Shown here one piece after another: positions 8,443 through 16,113 of a DNA stretch of 64,000 bases. The notes below the pieces were generated by a model, which saw only the letters and a program-made list of their open reading frames with translations, had not been told where the DNA came from and ran no database searches. The stretch is from positions 25,643 to 89,642 of the forward strand of contig JBEBRR010000006.1 of assembly GCA_040394735.1 (NCBI GenBank), read 5' to 3'. Positions within the stretch are counted from its first letter, which is position 1. Each line of letters begins with the position of its first letter. A program made the translations under genes and the position numbers. This DNA is from Leadbetterella byssophila_A. Lineage in GTDB: Bacteria > Bacteroidota > Bacteroidia > Cytophagales > Spirosomataceae.

Positions 8443-8512
8443 AAACTAAAAGTTACGGAAAAATTCCTTATTATCAATACTCAATGTACCTTAACTTTTA
8501 GGTTTAACTTAA
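8443..8512. repeat. AT-rich intergenic repeat of the AGTTAAAAACTAAAAGTTA type
   Basis: Between gmk and nadD the sequence AGTTAAAAACTAAAAGTTA is followed by the near-complement TTAACTTTTAGGTTTAACTT. Closely related words occur at 23738-23845 and 48609-48640, always between genes, so this looks like a dispersed low-complexity family. Confidence 0.45.
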
Positions 8513-9115
8513 CTACAATCTTAGCGGTTTCTCATCCACTCTCAGCCGGCCTTCTGCGAAAGTGGTATAGAGGGATTCGGCTTTGGTGAGCGACTCCTCC
8601 AGGTCATCGTTCAGCAGAACCACATCAAAACGATCCTGGAACGACATTTCGAATTTTACCTTGTACAGTCTTTTGGACAGGCTTTCTTCCGTTTCGGTTC
8701 CGCGGCTCCGGAGGCGGGTTTCCAGTTCTTCAAGAGAAGGCACCTTTACAAATATGGCGAGGGCGTTCTCTCCGAAATATTCTTTCAACTTGAGCCCTCC
8801 TTTTACATCCACATCAAAAATAACGTTTTTCCCTTCTGACCACAGCCTTTCCACTTCACTTTTCAGGGTGCCGTAATAGCCGCCGGGGTACACCTCCTCC
8901 CATTCGACAAAAGCATTTTCCCTGATCTTTTCCTGGAATTCTTCGATAGACAGGAAATAATAATCTTTTCCGTGAACTTCATTGCGGCCACGTTTGTCGC
9001 GTGTGCAGGCAGATATGGAAAAGCCGAGGTTTTCATGCACAGACAGCAAATGCCTGACTAAAGTGGTTTTGCCTGAGCCTGAGGGCGCGCAGAAGATGAT
9101 GGCTTTCCCGTTCAT
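8513..9115 (-). CDS. gmk: Guanylate kinase
   Basis: Gmk phosphorylates GMP to GDP. The P-loop APSGSGKTTLV is at residues 10-20, followed by the GMP-binding RDKRGRNEVHGKDYYFLS and EWEEVYPGGYYGT segments. The length of 200 residues is normal. The gene is on the minus strand upstream of nadD and separated from the sigma/anti-sigma pair by a strong hairpin terminator. Confidence 0.97.
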   Translation of the reverse strand: MNGKAIIFCAPSGSGKTTLVRHLLSVHENLGFSISACTRDKRGRNEVHGKDYYFLSIEEFQEKIRENAFVEWEEVYPGGYYGTLKSEVERLWSEGKNVIFDVDVKGGLKLKEYFGENALAIFVKVPSLEELETRLRSRGTETEESLSKRLYKVKFEMSFQDRFDVVLLNDDLEESLTKAESLYTTFAEGRLRVDEKPLRL

Positions 9116-9130
9116 AGTGTATATAATTAT

Positions 9131-9157
9131 AAAGAACCACCTGTAGGGTGGTTCTTT
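9131..9157 (-). terminator. Intrinsic terminator of the sigma/anti-sigma operon
   Basis: AAAGAACCACC (9131-9141) and GGTGGTTCTTT (9147-9157) form a perfect 11-bp stem with a five-base loop. It lies 18 bases past the stop of the anti-sigma-like gene and is followed by AT-rich sequence in the direction of transcription. Confidence 0.65.
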
Positions 9158-9175
9158 ATGTATTTATTTGCTGTC

Positions 9176-9493
9176 TTAAACTGTAAATACTTCCTGTAAA
9201 ACTTTAATGTTCAGGGCTAAGCCGATGACGAGAAGAACTCCTATTCCTATTTTAAGTCTTACTTCGTTAACGATCTTCTCCGGGCAGCACTTTCTTTCCA
9301 CTCTGTTTTTGAGGCAATCCCGGATGATCTTTTCAAGTTCATCGGTCGTTTCAGGGAGCTCGTCACTTGCTTCCAGGCGAGCCTTTAGTTCTTCAATCGT
9401 CTGGGAGCCGTTTAAAACCGACTGCACCATCTTCTCTACGCACTTGTCGTGCTCATCCGCCTGATTTGTATGCGAGCTAGAAGCCATTTCCAA
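9176..9493 (-). CDS. Small anti-sigma-factor-like membrane protein
   Basis: This 105-residue protein directly follows an ECF sigma gene (12 bases), the usual position of an anti-sigma factor. It has HxxxH..C-type residues near the N-terminus (His15, Cys18), Cys60 and Cys69-Cys70 in the middle, and one hydrophobic helix near the C-terminus (about 82-97). This is compatible with a redox- or zinc-sensing anti-sigma protein with a membrane tail, but the standard HxxxCxxC zinc motif is not present. Function is inferred mainly from position. Confidence 0.6.
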   Translation of the reverse strand: MEMASSSHTNQADEHDKCVEKMVQSVLNGSQTIEELKARLEASDELPETTDELEKIIRDCLKNRVERKCCPEKIVNEVRLKIGIGVLLVIGLALNIKVLQEVFTV

Positions 9494-9505
9494 AAAAGTT
9501 TATTA

Positions 9506-10108
9506 TCATCTCAATTCTTTATATCCCATGGACTTTGCATAAGAACGTAATTTCTCCTTCAATAAGTTCCGCGCACGGTGTAATCTTGACCGTACCGTAC
9601 CGATGGGGATATCCAGGATTTTAGCCATTTCTTCATAAGTAAAGCCTTCGATGTCGCACAGGATAATGACCGTCCGGAAATCCACAGGGAGGCTGTTCAG
9701 CGCTGTGGCTACTTCATCGCCGATGAGGTCCTGAACGGCCTCAATCCGCAGATCTGTAGTACTTTCCACTTCCGCATCTTCGTTGGAATTGTAAACGGTT
9801 TCTACCTCCTGGTAATCAATCTTTGACGGCTCCTTACTCTTTTTCCGGTAGTCGTTTATGAAGCTGTTTTTAAGGATTCTAAATAACCAGGCCTTGGCAT
9901 TAGTGCCCTGCTGAAAGGAATTAATGAAGCGGAATGCCTTCATGTAGGTATCCTGAAGAAGGTCATTGGCATCATCCTCGTCGTTTGTCAGGCGGTAGGC
10001 AAAGTTGTACATGGAGTCTATCTGAGGCATAAACTCTTGGTTGAATATCCGATGTTTCTCTTCATCGGTATATCTTGGTTTGCTCACTTCTATTTCTTCT
10101 TCCTCCAT
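9506..10108 (-). CDS. ECF RNA polymerase sigma factor, RpoE/SigW type
   Basis: The 200-residue protein has sigma region 2 (YNFAYRLTNDEDDANDLLQDTYMKAFR, residues about 38-66) and region 4 with the helix-turn-helix GFTYEEMAKILDIPIGTVRSRLHRAR at about 155-180. No region 1 or 3 is present, as usual in the ECF class. It heads a two-gene operon with the anti-sigma-like protein. A TAATTTTG box at 10127-10134 on the minus strand suggests transcription by the housekeeping sigma factor. Confidence 0.93.
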   Translation of the reverse strand: MEEEEIEVSKPRYTDEEKHRIFNQEFMPQIDSMYNFAYRLTNDEDDANDLLQDTYMKAFRFINSFQQGTNAKAWLFRILKNSFINDYRKKSKEPSKIDYQEVETVYNSNEDAEVESTTDLRIEAVQDLIGDEVATALNSLPVDFRTVIILCDIEGFTYEEMAKILDIPIGTVRSRLHRARNLLKEKLRSYAKSMGYKELR

Positions 10109-10126
10109 GTGATTTTATGGTTTGTG

Positions 10127-10134
10127 CAAAATTA
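10127..10134 (-). promoter_or_regulatory. -7 element of the ECF sigma gene
   Basis: The minus strand reads TAATTTTG here, an exact TAnnTTTG match, 19 bases before the sigma factor start. No clear -33 box was found. Confidence 0.45.
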
Positions 10135-10238
10135 CCGTATTTTTTTTATCCCGTTCATTTAGTTTAGGATAAAATTGAACTTTTCCGGGCTGAATGGGTA
10201 ATTTTAGCGAAATTTTTTATCCGTAGTTCATTTTGTAA

Positions 10239-10308
10239 TTGACAATTGGGAGTTGACAATTGAAAACCCGGAACTCACTACCCGGAACGCACTACTCGGA
10301 ACTATTCT
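10239..10308. repeat. Two short tandem repeats with a 14-base period upstream of uvrD
   Basis: TTGACAATTG occurs at 10239-10248 and again at 10253-10262, 14 bases apart. Immediately after it, CCCGGAACTCACTA (10267-10280) is followed by CCCGGAACGCACTA (10281-10294) and a degenerate third copy. A related word, CGGAACTCATCACCCGGA, occurs at 57013-57030, so the unit may be dispersed in the genome. Confidence 0.6.
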
Positions 10309-10318
10309 CCAGAATCCT

Positions 10319-10326
10319 TATCTTTG
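10319..10326 (+). promoter_or_regulatory. -7 element of the helicase gene
   Basis: TATCTTTG matches TAnnTTTG exactly and lies 24 bases before the GTG start of the helicase gene. The sequence about 20 bases upstream has no convincing TTTG. Confidence 0.5.
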
Positions 10327-10349
10327 CAAAAACTAGTATTACGTTATAA

Positions 10350-12635
10350 GTGAGAGATTATTTATCGGAATTAAATGAGCCGCAGAGGGAAGCGGTGACC
10401 CACACACAGGGCCCCCTGATGATTATTGCCGGAGCCGGTTCCGGTAAAACACGGGTGCTGACCTACCGGATCGCCTACCTGCTGGACCAGGGAGTGGACC
10501 CCTTCAATATCCTGTCGCTGACGTTTACCAACAAAGCAGCTGAAGAGATGCGGAACCGGATCGAAAAGATCATCGGCCCGGAGGCAAAGAACCTCTGGAT
10601 GGGTACTTTTCACTCAGTTTTTGCCAAAATATTGAGAATTGACGGCTTCAAACTAGGCTATACTTCCAATTTTACCATTTACGATACGGACGACAGCAAG
10701 TCACTGCTCCGGTCCATTATTAAGGAAATGCAGCTGGATGACAAGACCTATAAGCCCAATTACGTTCTGAACCGGATATCGGGGGCCAAAAATAACCTGA
10801 TCTCCTGGCAGATGTATAATGAGAACCCTATCTTCCAGGCCGAGGACACCGCGGCCCAGATGCCGGAGCTGGGACGTATCTACCGGACCTACGCCATGCG
10901 CTGCTTTTCAGCCAATGCCATGGATTTTGATGACCTGCTCTTCAATACCAATGTGCTTTTCCGTGATCATCTTGATGTGTTGAATAAGTACCAGCACAAG
11001 TTCAGGCATGTAATGGTGGATGAGTTCCAGGATACGAACATCAGCCAGTACCTGATCACCCGCAAGCTGGCCGCCGTCACCCAAAATATCTGCGTGGTGG
11101 GTGATGATGCCCAGAGTATCTATGCTTTCCGGGGGGCTAACATTCAGAACATCCTCAATTTCAGAAAAGATTACCCTGACCTGAAAGTAGTCAAGCTGGA
11201 GCAGAACTACCGTTCCACGCAAAATATCGTAAATGCCGCCAATTCATTGATTTCGAGGAATAAAAGCCAGCTGGAAAAGAAGATTTTTTCGGATAACGAG
11301 GAAGGATCCAAAATCGAAGTGATCCGGGCGATGTCGGATAACGAGGAGGGCCGGATCATCTCGCACGAGATCTTTGAGGGAAAGCTGACCGGGCTGAAAA
11401 ACAGTGATTTTGCTATTCTCTACCGTACCAATGCGCAGTCGAGGGCCTTTGAAGAAGCCCTCCGTAAGATCAATATTCCCTACCGCATCATCGGCGGCCT
11501 GTCTTTTTACCAACGCAAGGAGATCAAAGACATCCTGGCCTACCTGCGTTTTACCGCCAACCAGAGAGATGAAGAGGCATTTAAGCGGATCATTAACCAG
11601 CCTAAACGGGGGATAGGTGATACCACCGTGGCCAAAATTGTGGTTACTGCTGCCGACCGGCAGGTCAGCATCTGGGAGGTGGTCAGCCACATCCGGAACT
11701 TTTTCGAAGGAAGGGCCGCGAATGCCATTGAGGGCTTTGCTGATCTTATCCGAAGCTATATTCTTATGCTGGAAGAAGGGAAAGACGCGCATACCATTGC
11801 CATGCACGTGGCCAAAACCAGCGGTTTACTGCATGAGCTGTATATGGACAAGACCGTGGAAGGTGTGGCCCGCCACGAGAACGTTCAGGAATTGCTGAAC
11901 TCTATCCGGGCTTTTGTAGATAATGATGAGAACGAAGACAAGTCGCTCGGAGCATTTCTTCAGACGGTGTCGCTGCTGACCACCGCAGACGAGGAAGACG
12001 ACGGTGATAATGATAAGGTAACCATGATGACCATACACGGGGCCAAGGGACTGGAATTCCGGCATGTGTTTGTGGTAGGGCTGGAAGAAAACCTTTTCCC
12101 GTCGCAAATGATGCTGAAGAGCCGGGACGACCTGGAAGAAGAACGGCGGCTGTTCTATGTAGCCATTACCCGGGCGGAAAAGCAGCTGACACTCAGTTAT
12201 GCCCAGCAGCGGTACACCTGGGGCAAAATGACGTTTTGCGAGCCCAGCCGTTTCCTGGAAGAGATTGACAGCCGGTATCTCCGCCTGGGCGACAAGGGAA
12301 TTCCGCAGGGCTTTGAAACAGCCTCCCGGACCCCGTTCAGCACCCCGCAGCACCCCTTAGTGGCGGGTGAGCCGGTAAGACGGCCTTCCCCGGCCAGCAA
12401 CCTGAAGCCGGTGCAGGCCGCGAAACCCGCGGAAGCACATGTACCCAGCGCTGATTTTACACCGTCAGATACCCGGAACCTCAAGGCGGGCGACAAAGTG
12501 GAACACCCGAAATTCGGTTTCGGAGAAGTGAAAAAAATAGAACAGGTAGGACCTACGGCCAAAGCGGTAATCATCTTTGAAAAAGAAGGCGAAAAAACAT
12601 TACTTTTGAGCTTTGCTAAACTGAGAATTTTGTAA
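10350..12635 (+). CDS. UvrD/PcrA-type ATP-dependent DNA helicase
   Basis: This superfamily 1A 3'-5' helicase of repair and replication has 761 residues. Visible motifs are the Q motif LNEPQREAV, Walker A GAGSGKTR (28-35), LSLTFTNKAAEEM, the DEFQDTN Walker B, VGDDAQSIYAFRGA, the NYRST motif, and the C-terminal TIHGAKGLEF and FYVAITRA motifs. A tudor-like C-terminal domain follows a low-complexity linker and contains VEHPKFGFGEV. Translation begins at a GTG. PcrA is the closer name, given the C-terminal domain. Confidence 0.95.
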   Translation: MRDYLSELNEPQREAVTHTQGPLMIIAGAGSGKTRVLTYRIAYLLDQGVDPFNILSLTFTNKAAEEMRNRIEKIIGPEAKNLWMGTFHSVFAKILRIDGFKLGYTSNFTIYDTDDSKSLLRSIIKEMQLDDKTYKPNYVLNRISGAKNNLISWQMYNENPIFQAEDTAAQMPELGRIYRTYAMRCFSANAMDFDDLLFNTNVLFRDHLDVLNKYQHKFRHVMVDEFQDTNISQYLITRKLAAVTQNICVVGDDAQSIYAFRGANIQNILNFRKDYPDLKVVKLEQNYRSTQNIVNAANSLISRNKSQLEKKIFSDNEEGSKIEVIRAMSDNEEGRIISHEIFEGKLTGLKNSDFAILYRTNAQSRAFEEALRKINIPYRIIGGLSFYQRKEIKDILAYLRFTANQRDEEAFKRIINQPKRGIGDTTVAKIVVTAADRQVSIWEVVSHIRNFFEGRAANAIEGFADLIRSYILMLEEGKDAHTIAMHVAKTSGLLHELYMDKTVEGVARHENVQELLNSIRAFVDNDENEDKSLGAFLQTVSLLTTADEEDDGDNDKVTMMTIHGAKGLEFRHVFVVGLEENLFPSQMMLKSRDDLEEERRLFYVAITRAEKQLTLSYAQQRYTWGKMTFCEPSRFLEEIDSRYLRLGDKGIPQGFETASRTPFSTPQHPLVAGEPVRRPSPASNLKPVQAAKPAEAHVPSADFTPSDTRNLKAGDKVEHPKFGFGEVKKIEQVGPTAKAVIIFEKEGEKTLLLSFAKLRIL

Positions 12636-12655
12636 TTAGCAGTCAGTTGTTAGAA

Positions 12656-12728
12656 ATTAGCTGTCAGATGCGAAGTATACGTATCATAAATAAATCTAAA
12701 CAGCTGACGGATAACCTCTGACAGCTTA
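12656..12728. repeat. Intergenic inverted repeat of the AGCTGTCAGA type
   Basis: AGCTGTCAGA near 12660 is perfectly complementary to TCTGACAGCT near 12717, and CAGCTGAC lies between them. The right arm runs into TTAAATTTTAATAC just before the next start. The very similar TCTGACAGCTAAATTTTATATAC precedes the gene at 37473, in pieces: TCTGACAGCTAAA then TTTTATATAC. This suggests a dispersed pre-start element. Confidence 0.4.
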
Positions 12729-12741
12729 AATTTTAATACTT

Positions 12742-13572
12742 ATGCAAAAGGCGACGTTATTGCTCATTGCCCTGTTTTGCTCCGTTACCCTGTTCGGACA
12801 AAACCTGCGGGTAGCCACTTACAATATCCGGATGAACCGGGCCAATGACGGGGTAAACAACTGGGAAAACCGGAAGGATAAGGTGAATGAGCTCATTCAG
12901 TACCATGATTTTGATATCATGGGCACCCAGGAAGGGTTTAAGGAGCAGCTGGACGATATCCTGCGGCTGAAAGATTATGCCTATACCGGCGGAGGCCGGG
13001 ATGACGGTAAGGAAGCCGGGGAACATTCCGCTATTTTTTACAAAAAAAGCCGGCTGAAGCTCCTGAAATCAGGTGATTTCTGGTACAGGGAAACCCCGGA
13101 TAAGCCGGGAAAAGGCTGGGATGCGCGCTGCTGCAACCGGATCTGTTCCTGGGCGAAATTCCGGGACAATGTCACAAAGAAGGAATTCTTTGTTTTTAAC
13201 TCGCATTTTGACCATGAAGGGGTAGAGGCCCGCCGCAATTCCGGTATCCTGCTGGTCAATAAAATGAAGGAGATTGCAGGGAAGCTTCCCGTGATCAGTA
13301 TGGGAGACTTCAATTCCACGCCCGAAACGGAACAGATCCGGCATCTGAGTAACCATTATAATGATGCTTTCAGCGCTTCCGTGCAAAAGCCCTACGGACC
13401 GGTAGGCACATTTAATGCGTTCAGGTATGATGCTCCGCTGAACGACAGGATCGATTATATTTTTGTGTCTGATCATATTACAGTGCTTAAATACGGTGCG
13501 CTTACCGACAGCTACCATCAGAAGTTTCCTTCTGACCATTTGCCGGTGGTGGCTGATATAAATCTGAAATAA
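12742..13572 (+). CDS. Secreted endonuclease/exonuclease/phosphatase-family hydrolase
   Basis: A Sec signal peptide (MQKATLLLIALFCSVTLFGQ) precedes an EEP fold of about 255 residues. The family motifs are all present: ATYNIRMN, GTQEG, FNSHFDHEG, MGDFNSTPE with the metal and catalytic Asp/Asn, and the C-terminal SDHLPV. Substrates in this family range from DNA to phosphoinositides and sphingomyelin, and the sequence does not decide between them. It is periplasmic or secreted and appears to be a single-gene unit, followed by a hairpin. Confidence 0.88.
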   Translation: MQKATLLLIALFCSVTLFGQNLRVATYNIRMNRANDGVNNWENRKDKVNELIQYHDFDIMGTQEGFKEQLDDILRLKDYAYTGGGRDDGKEAGEHSAIFYKKSRLKLLKSGDFWYRETPDKPGKGWDARCCNRICSWAKFRDNVTKKEFFVFNSHFDHEGVEARRNSGILLVNKMKEIAGKLPVISMGDFNSTPETEQIRHLSNHYNDAFSASVQKPYGPVGTFNAFRYDAPLNDRIDYIFVSDHITVLKYGALTDSYHQKFPSDHLPVVADINLK

Positions 13573-13590
13573 TTAACGAATATAAATTCG

Positions 13591-13622
13591 GCCTGTTCTC
13601 TCTTTCCCCGGAGAGAGCAGGC
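13591..13622 (+). terminator. Hairpin after the EEP-family gene
   Basis: GCCTGTTCTCTC (13591-13602) pairs with GAGAGAGCAGGC (13611-13622), with one G-U pair, across an eight-base loop. It is 18 bases past the stop codon. There is no T-run behind it, so it may be a 3'-end stabiliser rather than a full terminator. Confidence 0.5.
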
Positions 13623-13660
13623 ATACTAAAATTTTCAAAGCTGAACAACTTGCGGACCCT

Positions 13661-15073
13661 ATGAAAAAGTATGTATTCATCCTGCTGGTTCTTATCTATG
13701 CGGTGCTGTTCCTGTATGACCTGATCCTGGGCAATGCAGACGGCATTATCAACGGTTTATATTTTCACCGCCTATTTTTCAGGATTTTAATAGTTGCCGT
13801 TTTTTTTGCTGTGTTTTTTTTCCTGTCAGACAGCAAGACAGAATGGGTAAAGACCCTCTCCATTAATGTGCTTGTCTTCGGAGGGTTTGTCCTGGTTCTC
13901 GAATTCATAGCATTTATTTACGGGAGCGTTCTCGGGAAATCTGAGCTGCTGCCCAGTCATATTTTGTGGTACGATAACCCGGAATATAAGCCCTATGTGA
14001 CGGAGGACCGTCGTTTCTGGGGCGATATTGACCCGGAAATAGGCCGGTGGCGTCCTCCTGGCAGAACGCATACGGAGATCAGTTGTAATGACAGCTCGCA
14101 GGTAATCTACCGGACCAACAGCTTCGGTGCCAGAGATGAGGAATGGCCTAACGATGATTCTCCGAAAATTGCCTTTTTGGGTGATTCTTTTACGGAAGGG
14201 ATGCTGATTAACGAGGAAAACCGGCTGAGCGAGCTTCTGGAACGGTCATCAGGCATTACTCATATGAACCTGGGGGTGCTCGGAGCCAATCCGCTGGCCT
14301 ATTACCTGGCTTATCGGAGAATTGTAAAACCTCATTTCCGGCATAATGGGATTATTGTAGGGATTTACCAGGGGAATGATTTTGACTCCTTCGGTGCCCC
14401 GGTCAACGGCGCCTTTGTTAACCAGCCCATCTACCGGCCATTCTGGGATACGGACAGCACACAGAACAAAATCAGGTATTCTCTCAGTAAAGCAACTGAT
14501 TCCTATGAATCTTTTTATGTGCAGGATCACCAGGAGCATCTGCGGAGGTCACGCGATTCGGTTTTCCATGCCCAGCATTTGGGGCGCAGGCTGCTGATTG
14601 AGCTGCAAACCAATTCCTACCTGTTGAATGTGGTTTATTCTACCGGGAGAAAAATAGCGGTTAAAAAGCAGGAGTTCCGCTTTACGGGGCTTTATGAAAA
14701 ACCGGAGTGGGGTTCTGCCCTGACCTATGATTTCCTGAAAAGCCTGGATGCGCTGATAAAGGAAGACCTCCCTGTGCTCTTTGTGATCATCCCTGATATC
14801 AATGATGTCAGAAGCTTTAAAAGCTCTGAACGGGAAAATAACTTTACACCCTATCTGAAAAAGCGATACGAGTCAGACCGGGTTAAGGTGATCGATCTTT
14901 TACCCGCCTTTGTAAACTCGGATGAGGATCCTGACCGGCTCTATATTCCTTGCGACGGACACTGGAACGCGCGGGGGAACCGGTTTGCATTTGAATATAT
15001 CATCCGGCAACCGGAATACAGGGCATTTATGGAGAAATGCAACCCTGCGCCTATAGCGGGCCGGACACCGTAA
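13661..15073 (+). CDS. Membrane-anchored SGNH-fold O-acyltransferase/esterase
   Basis: Three hydrophobic segments at about 4-24, 37-55 and 66-90 are followed by an extracytoplasmic SGNH domain. The nucleophile motif is GDSFTEG, Ser176; YQGNDF gives the block III Asn; and the DGHWNARG motif near residue 432 supplies the catalytic Asp and His, as in AlgX/AlgJ-type proteins. It converges with a gene pair for a second SGNH-like protein and an MBOAT transporter, so it probably helps O-acetylate an exported polysaccharide. Confidence 0.75.
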   Translation: MKKYVFILLVLIYAVLFLYDLILGNADGIINGLYFHRLFFRILIVAVFFAVFFFLSDSKTEWVKTLSINVLVFGGFVLVLEFIAFIYGSVLGKSELLPSHILWYDNPEYKPYVTEDRRFWGDIDPEIGRWRPPGRTHTEISCNDSSQVIYRTNSFGARDEEWPNDDSPKIAFLGDSFTEGMLINEENRLSELLERSSGITHMNLGVLGANPLAYYLAYRRIVKPHFRHNGIIVGIYQGNDFDSFGAPVNGAFVNQPIYRPFWDTDSTQNKIRYSLSKATDSYESFYVQDHQEHLRRSRDSVFHAQHLGRRLLIELQTNSYLLNVVYSTGRKIAVKKQEFRFTGLYEKPEWGSALTYDFLKSLDALIKEDLPVLFVIIPDINDVRSFKSSERENNFTPYLKKRYESDRVKVIDLLPAFVNSDEDPDRLYIPCDGHWNARGNRFAFEYIIRQPEYRAFMEKCNPAPIAGRTP

Positions 15074-15081
15074 AGCGCCGG

Positions 15082-16110
15082 CTACTGAATTGCTGAGGTT
15101 CCGTTTTCTGTCGGGTTGTAAATTTCCTGCATTATCCTGCGGCCGGCTGCAGGCTTGTAATGCGACATCTCGTAATAATTGCGGATGTCATTGGTATACT
15201 GGTTTTTACCGGTATAATTATAAATATTTTTCTTCCCGAAATAGATCGCCAGGATATTCAGGTCAATGGGGTGGTACTCGCGCTGGTCGAAAGCCGGTCC
15301 GATGATGACCTTATAGTTGGTTTGATGAGCCTTAAACAGGGAGTCTATGGTTTTCAGGTCGGCCAGGTGATGCTTTTTGATCTGCCTGTCCATCATGGCC
15401 GGCTTTTCTATCCGTTCATGAAACTCGGGATCGCTGTAGTACTTTACCGAGTCTTTCCGGATATTTTCAATATTCTCCGGGAAAAGGAAATCATTGCCGG
15501 GCGTGGTGTAATAGTATTTGAATTTGAAGAATTCATCCATGTAAAACGGCCTGTAAGTATTGAATATCTTCAGGTCGAGATAAGAAACAAAATACTTCTT
15601 TTTGAAGTAGGCCTTGAAAAAACGGGTATGGTAGGCCAGTATCCCTTCGTCTGTCCAGCGGTAATCTTTATGGTGCACAATAGATTCCGATTCGTCGTAT
15701 TGTTCAGAAAACGTATCCGAATCGATAATGATCAGGGCATTTTTAATCTCCGATCCGTTCCTGTCGATAAATTCCAGCTTGCCGCGGATGCCCGAGATAT
15801 TATCGTTGAATGCATCAAAGTGAAACGGTGCCGGCTCATGAATCAGCTTTGCCCAGTCGCCGGTCTGAAAGGCGCTGGCCCGAGAGCTCCCGAAAATAAA
15901 GGAATTGAAGCGGTGCTCATCCTTGTAGTTCAGGTAGGTCTGGGTACTGATGCGGTTCCGGTTGAAGGTCTTGAGGTAATTGCTCCCGTAATGCCTGTAA
16001 TTTCTTAAAACATGGAAGGGGTCAAATACAAAATAGCTCAGCGCGAGTAAAATGAACGGGCTGCCGAACAGAAGAACCTTGGGGATGAACTTAAAAAATT
16101 TCTTATCCAT
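15082..16110 (-). CDS. SGNH-like membrane protein paired with MBOAT acyltransferase
   Basis: This 342-residue protein has one N-terminal membrane helix (about 10-30) and an extracytoplasmic domain with FGSSRAS (Ser75/Ser76) as a GDS-equivalent nucleophile block. The C-terminal NDIRNYYEMSHYKPAAG resembles the Asp/His block of DltD- and AlgX-like acyltransferases. It lies three bases after the MBOAT gene, and the MBOAT/SGNH pairing is the standard two-step machine for moving acyl groups across the membrane. The acceptor is unknown. Confidence 0.65.
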   Translation of the reverse strand: MDKKFFKFIPKVLLFGSPFILLALSYFVFDPFHVLRNYRHYGSNYLKTFNRNRISTQTYLNYKDEHRFNSFIFGSSRASAFQTGDWAKLIHEPAPFHFDAFNDNISGIRGKLEFIDRNGSEIKNALIIIDSDTFSEQYDESESIVHHKDYRWTDEGILAYHTRFFKAYFKKKYFVSYLDLKIFNTYRPFYMDEFFKFKYYYTTPGNDFLFPENIENIRKDSVKYYSDPEFHERIEKPAMMDRQIKKHHLADLKTIDSLFKAHQTNYKVIIGPAFDQREYHPIDLNILAIYFGKKNIYNYTGKNQYTNDIRNYYEMSHYKPAAGRRIMQEIYNPTENGTSAIQ

Positions 16111-16113
16111 GTT

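Noticed and set aside
10239..10308. CRISPR-like array
   Set aside because: The repeats are only 14 bases with no spacers of constant length, and no cas gene is in the window.
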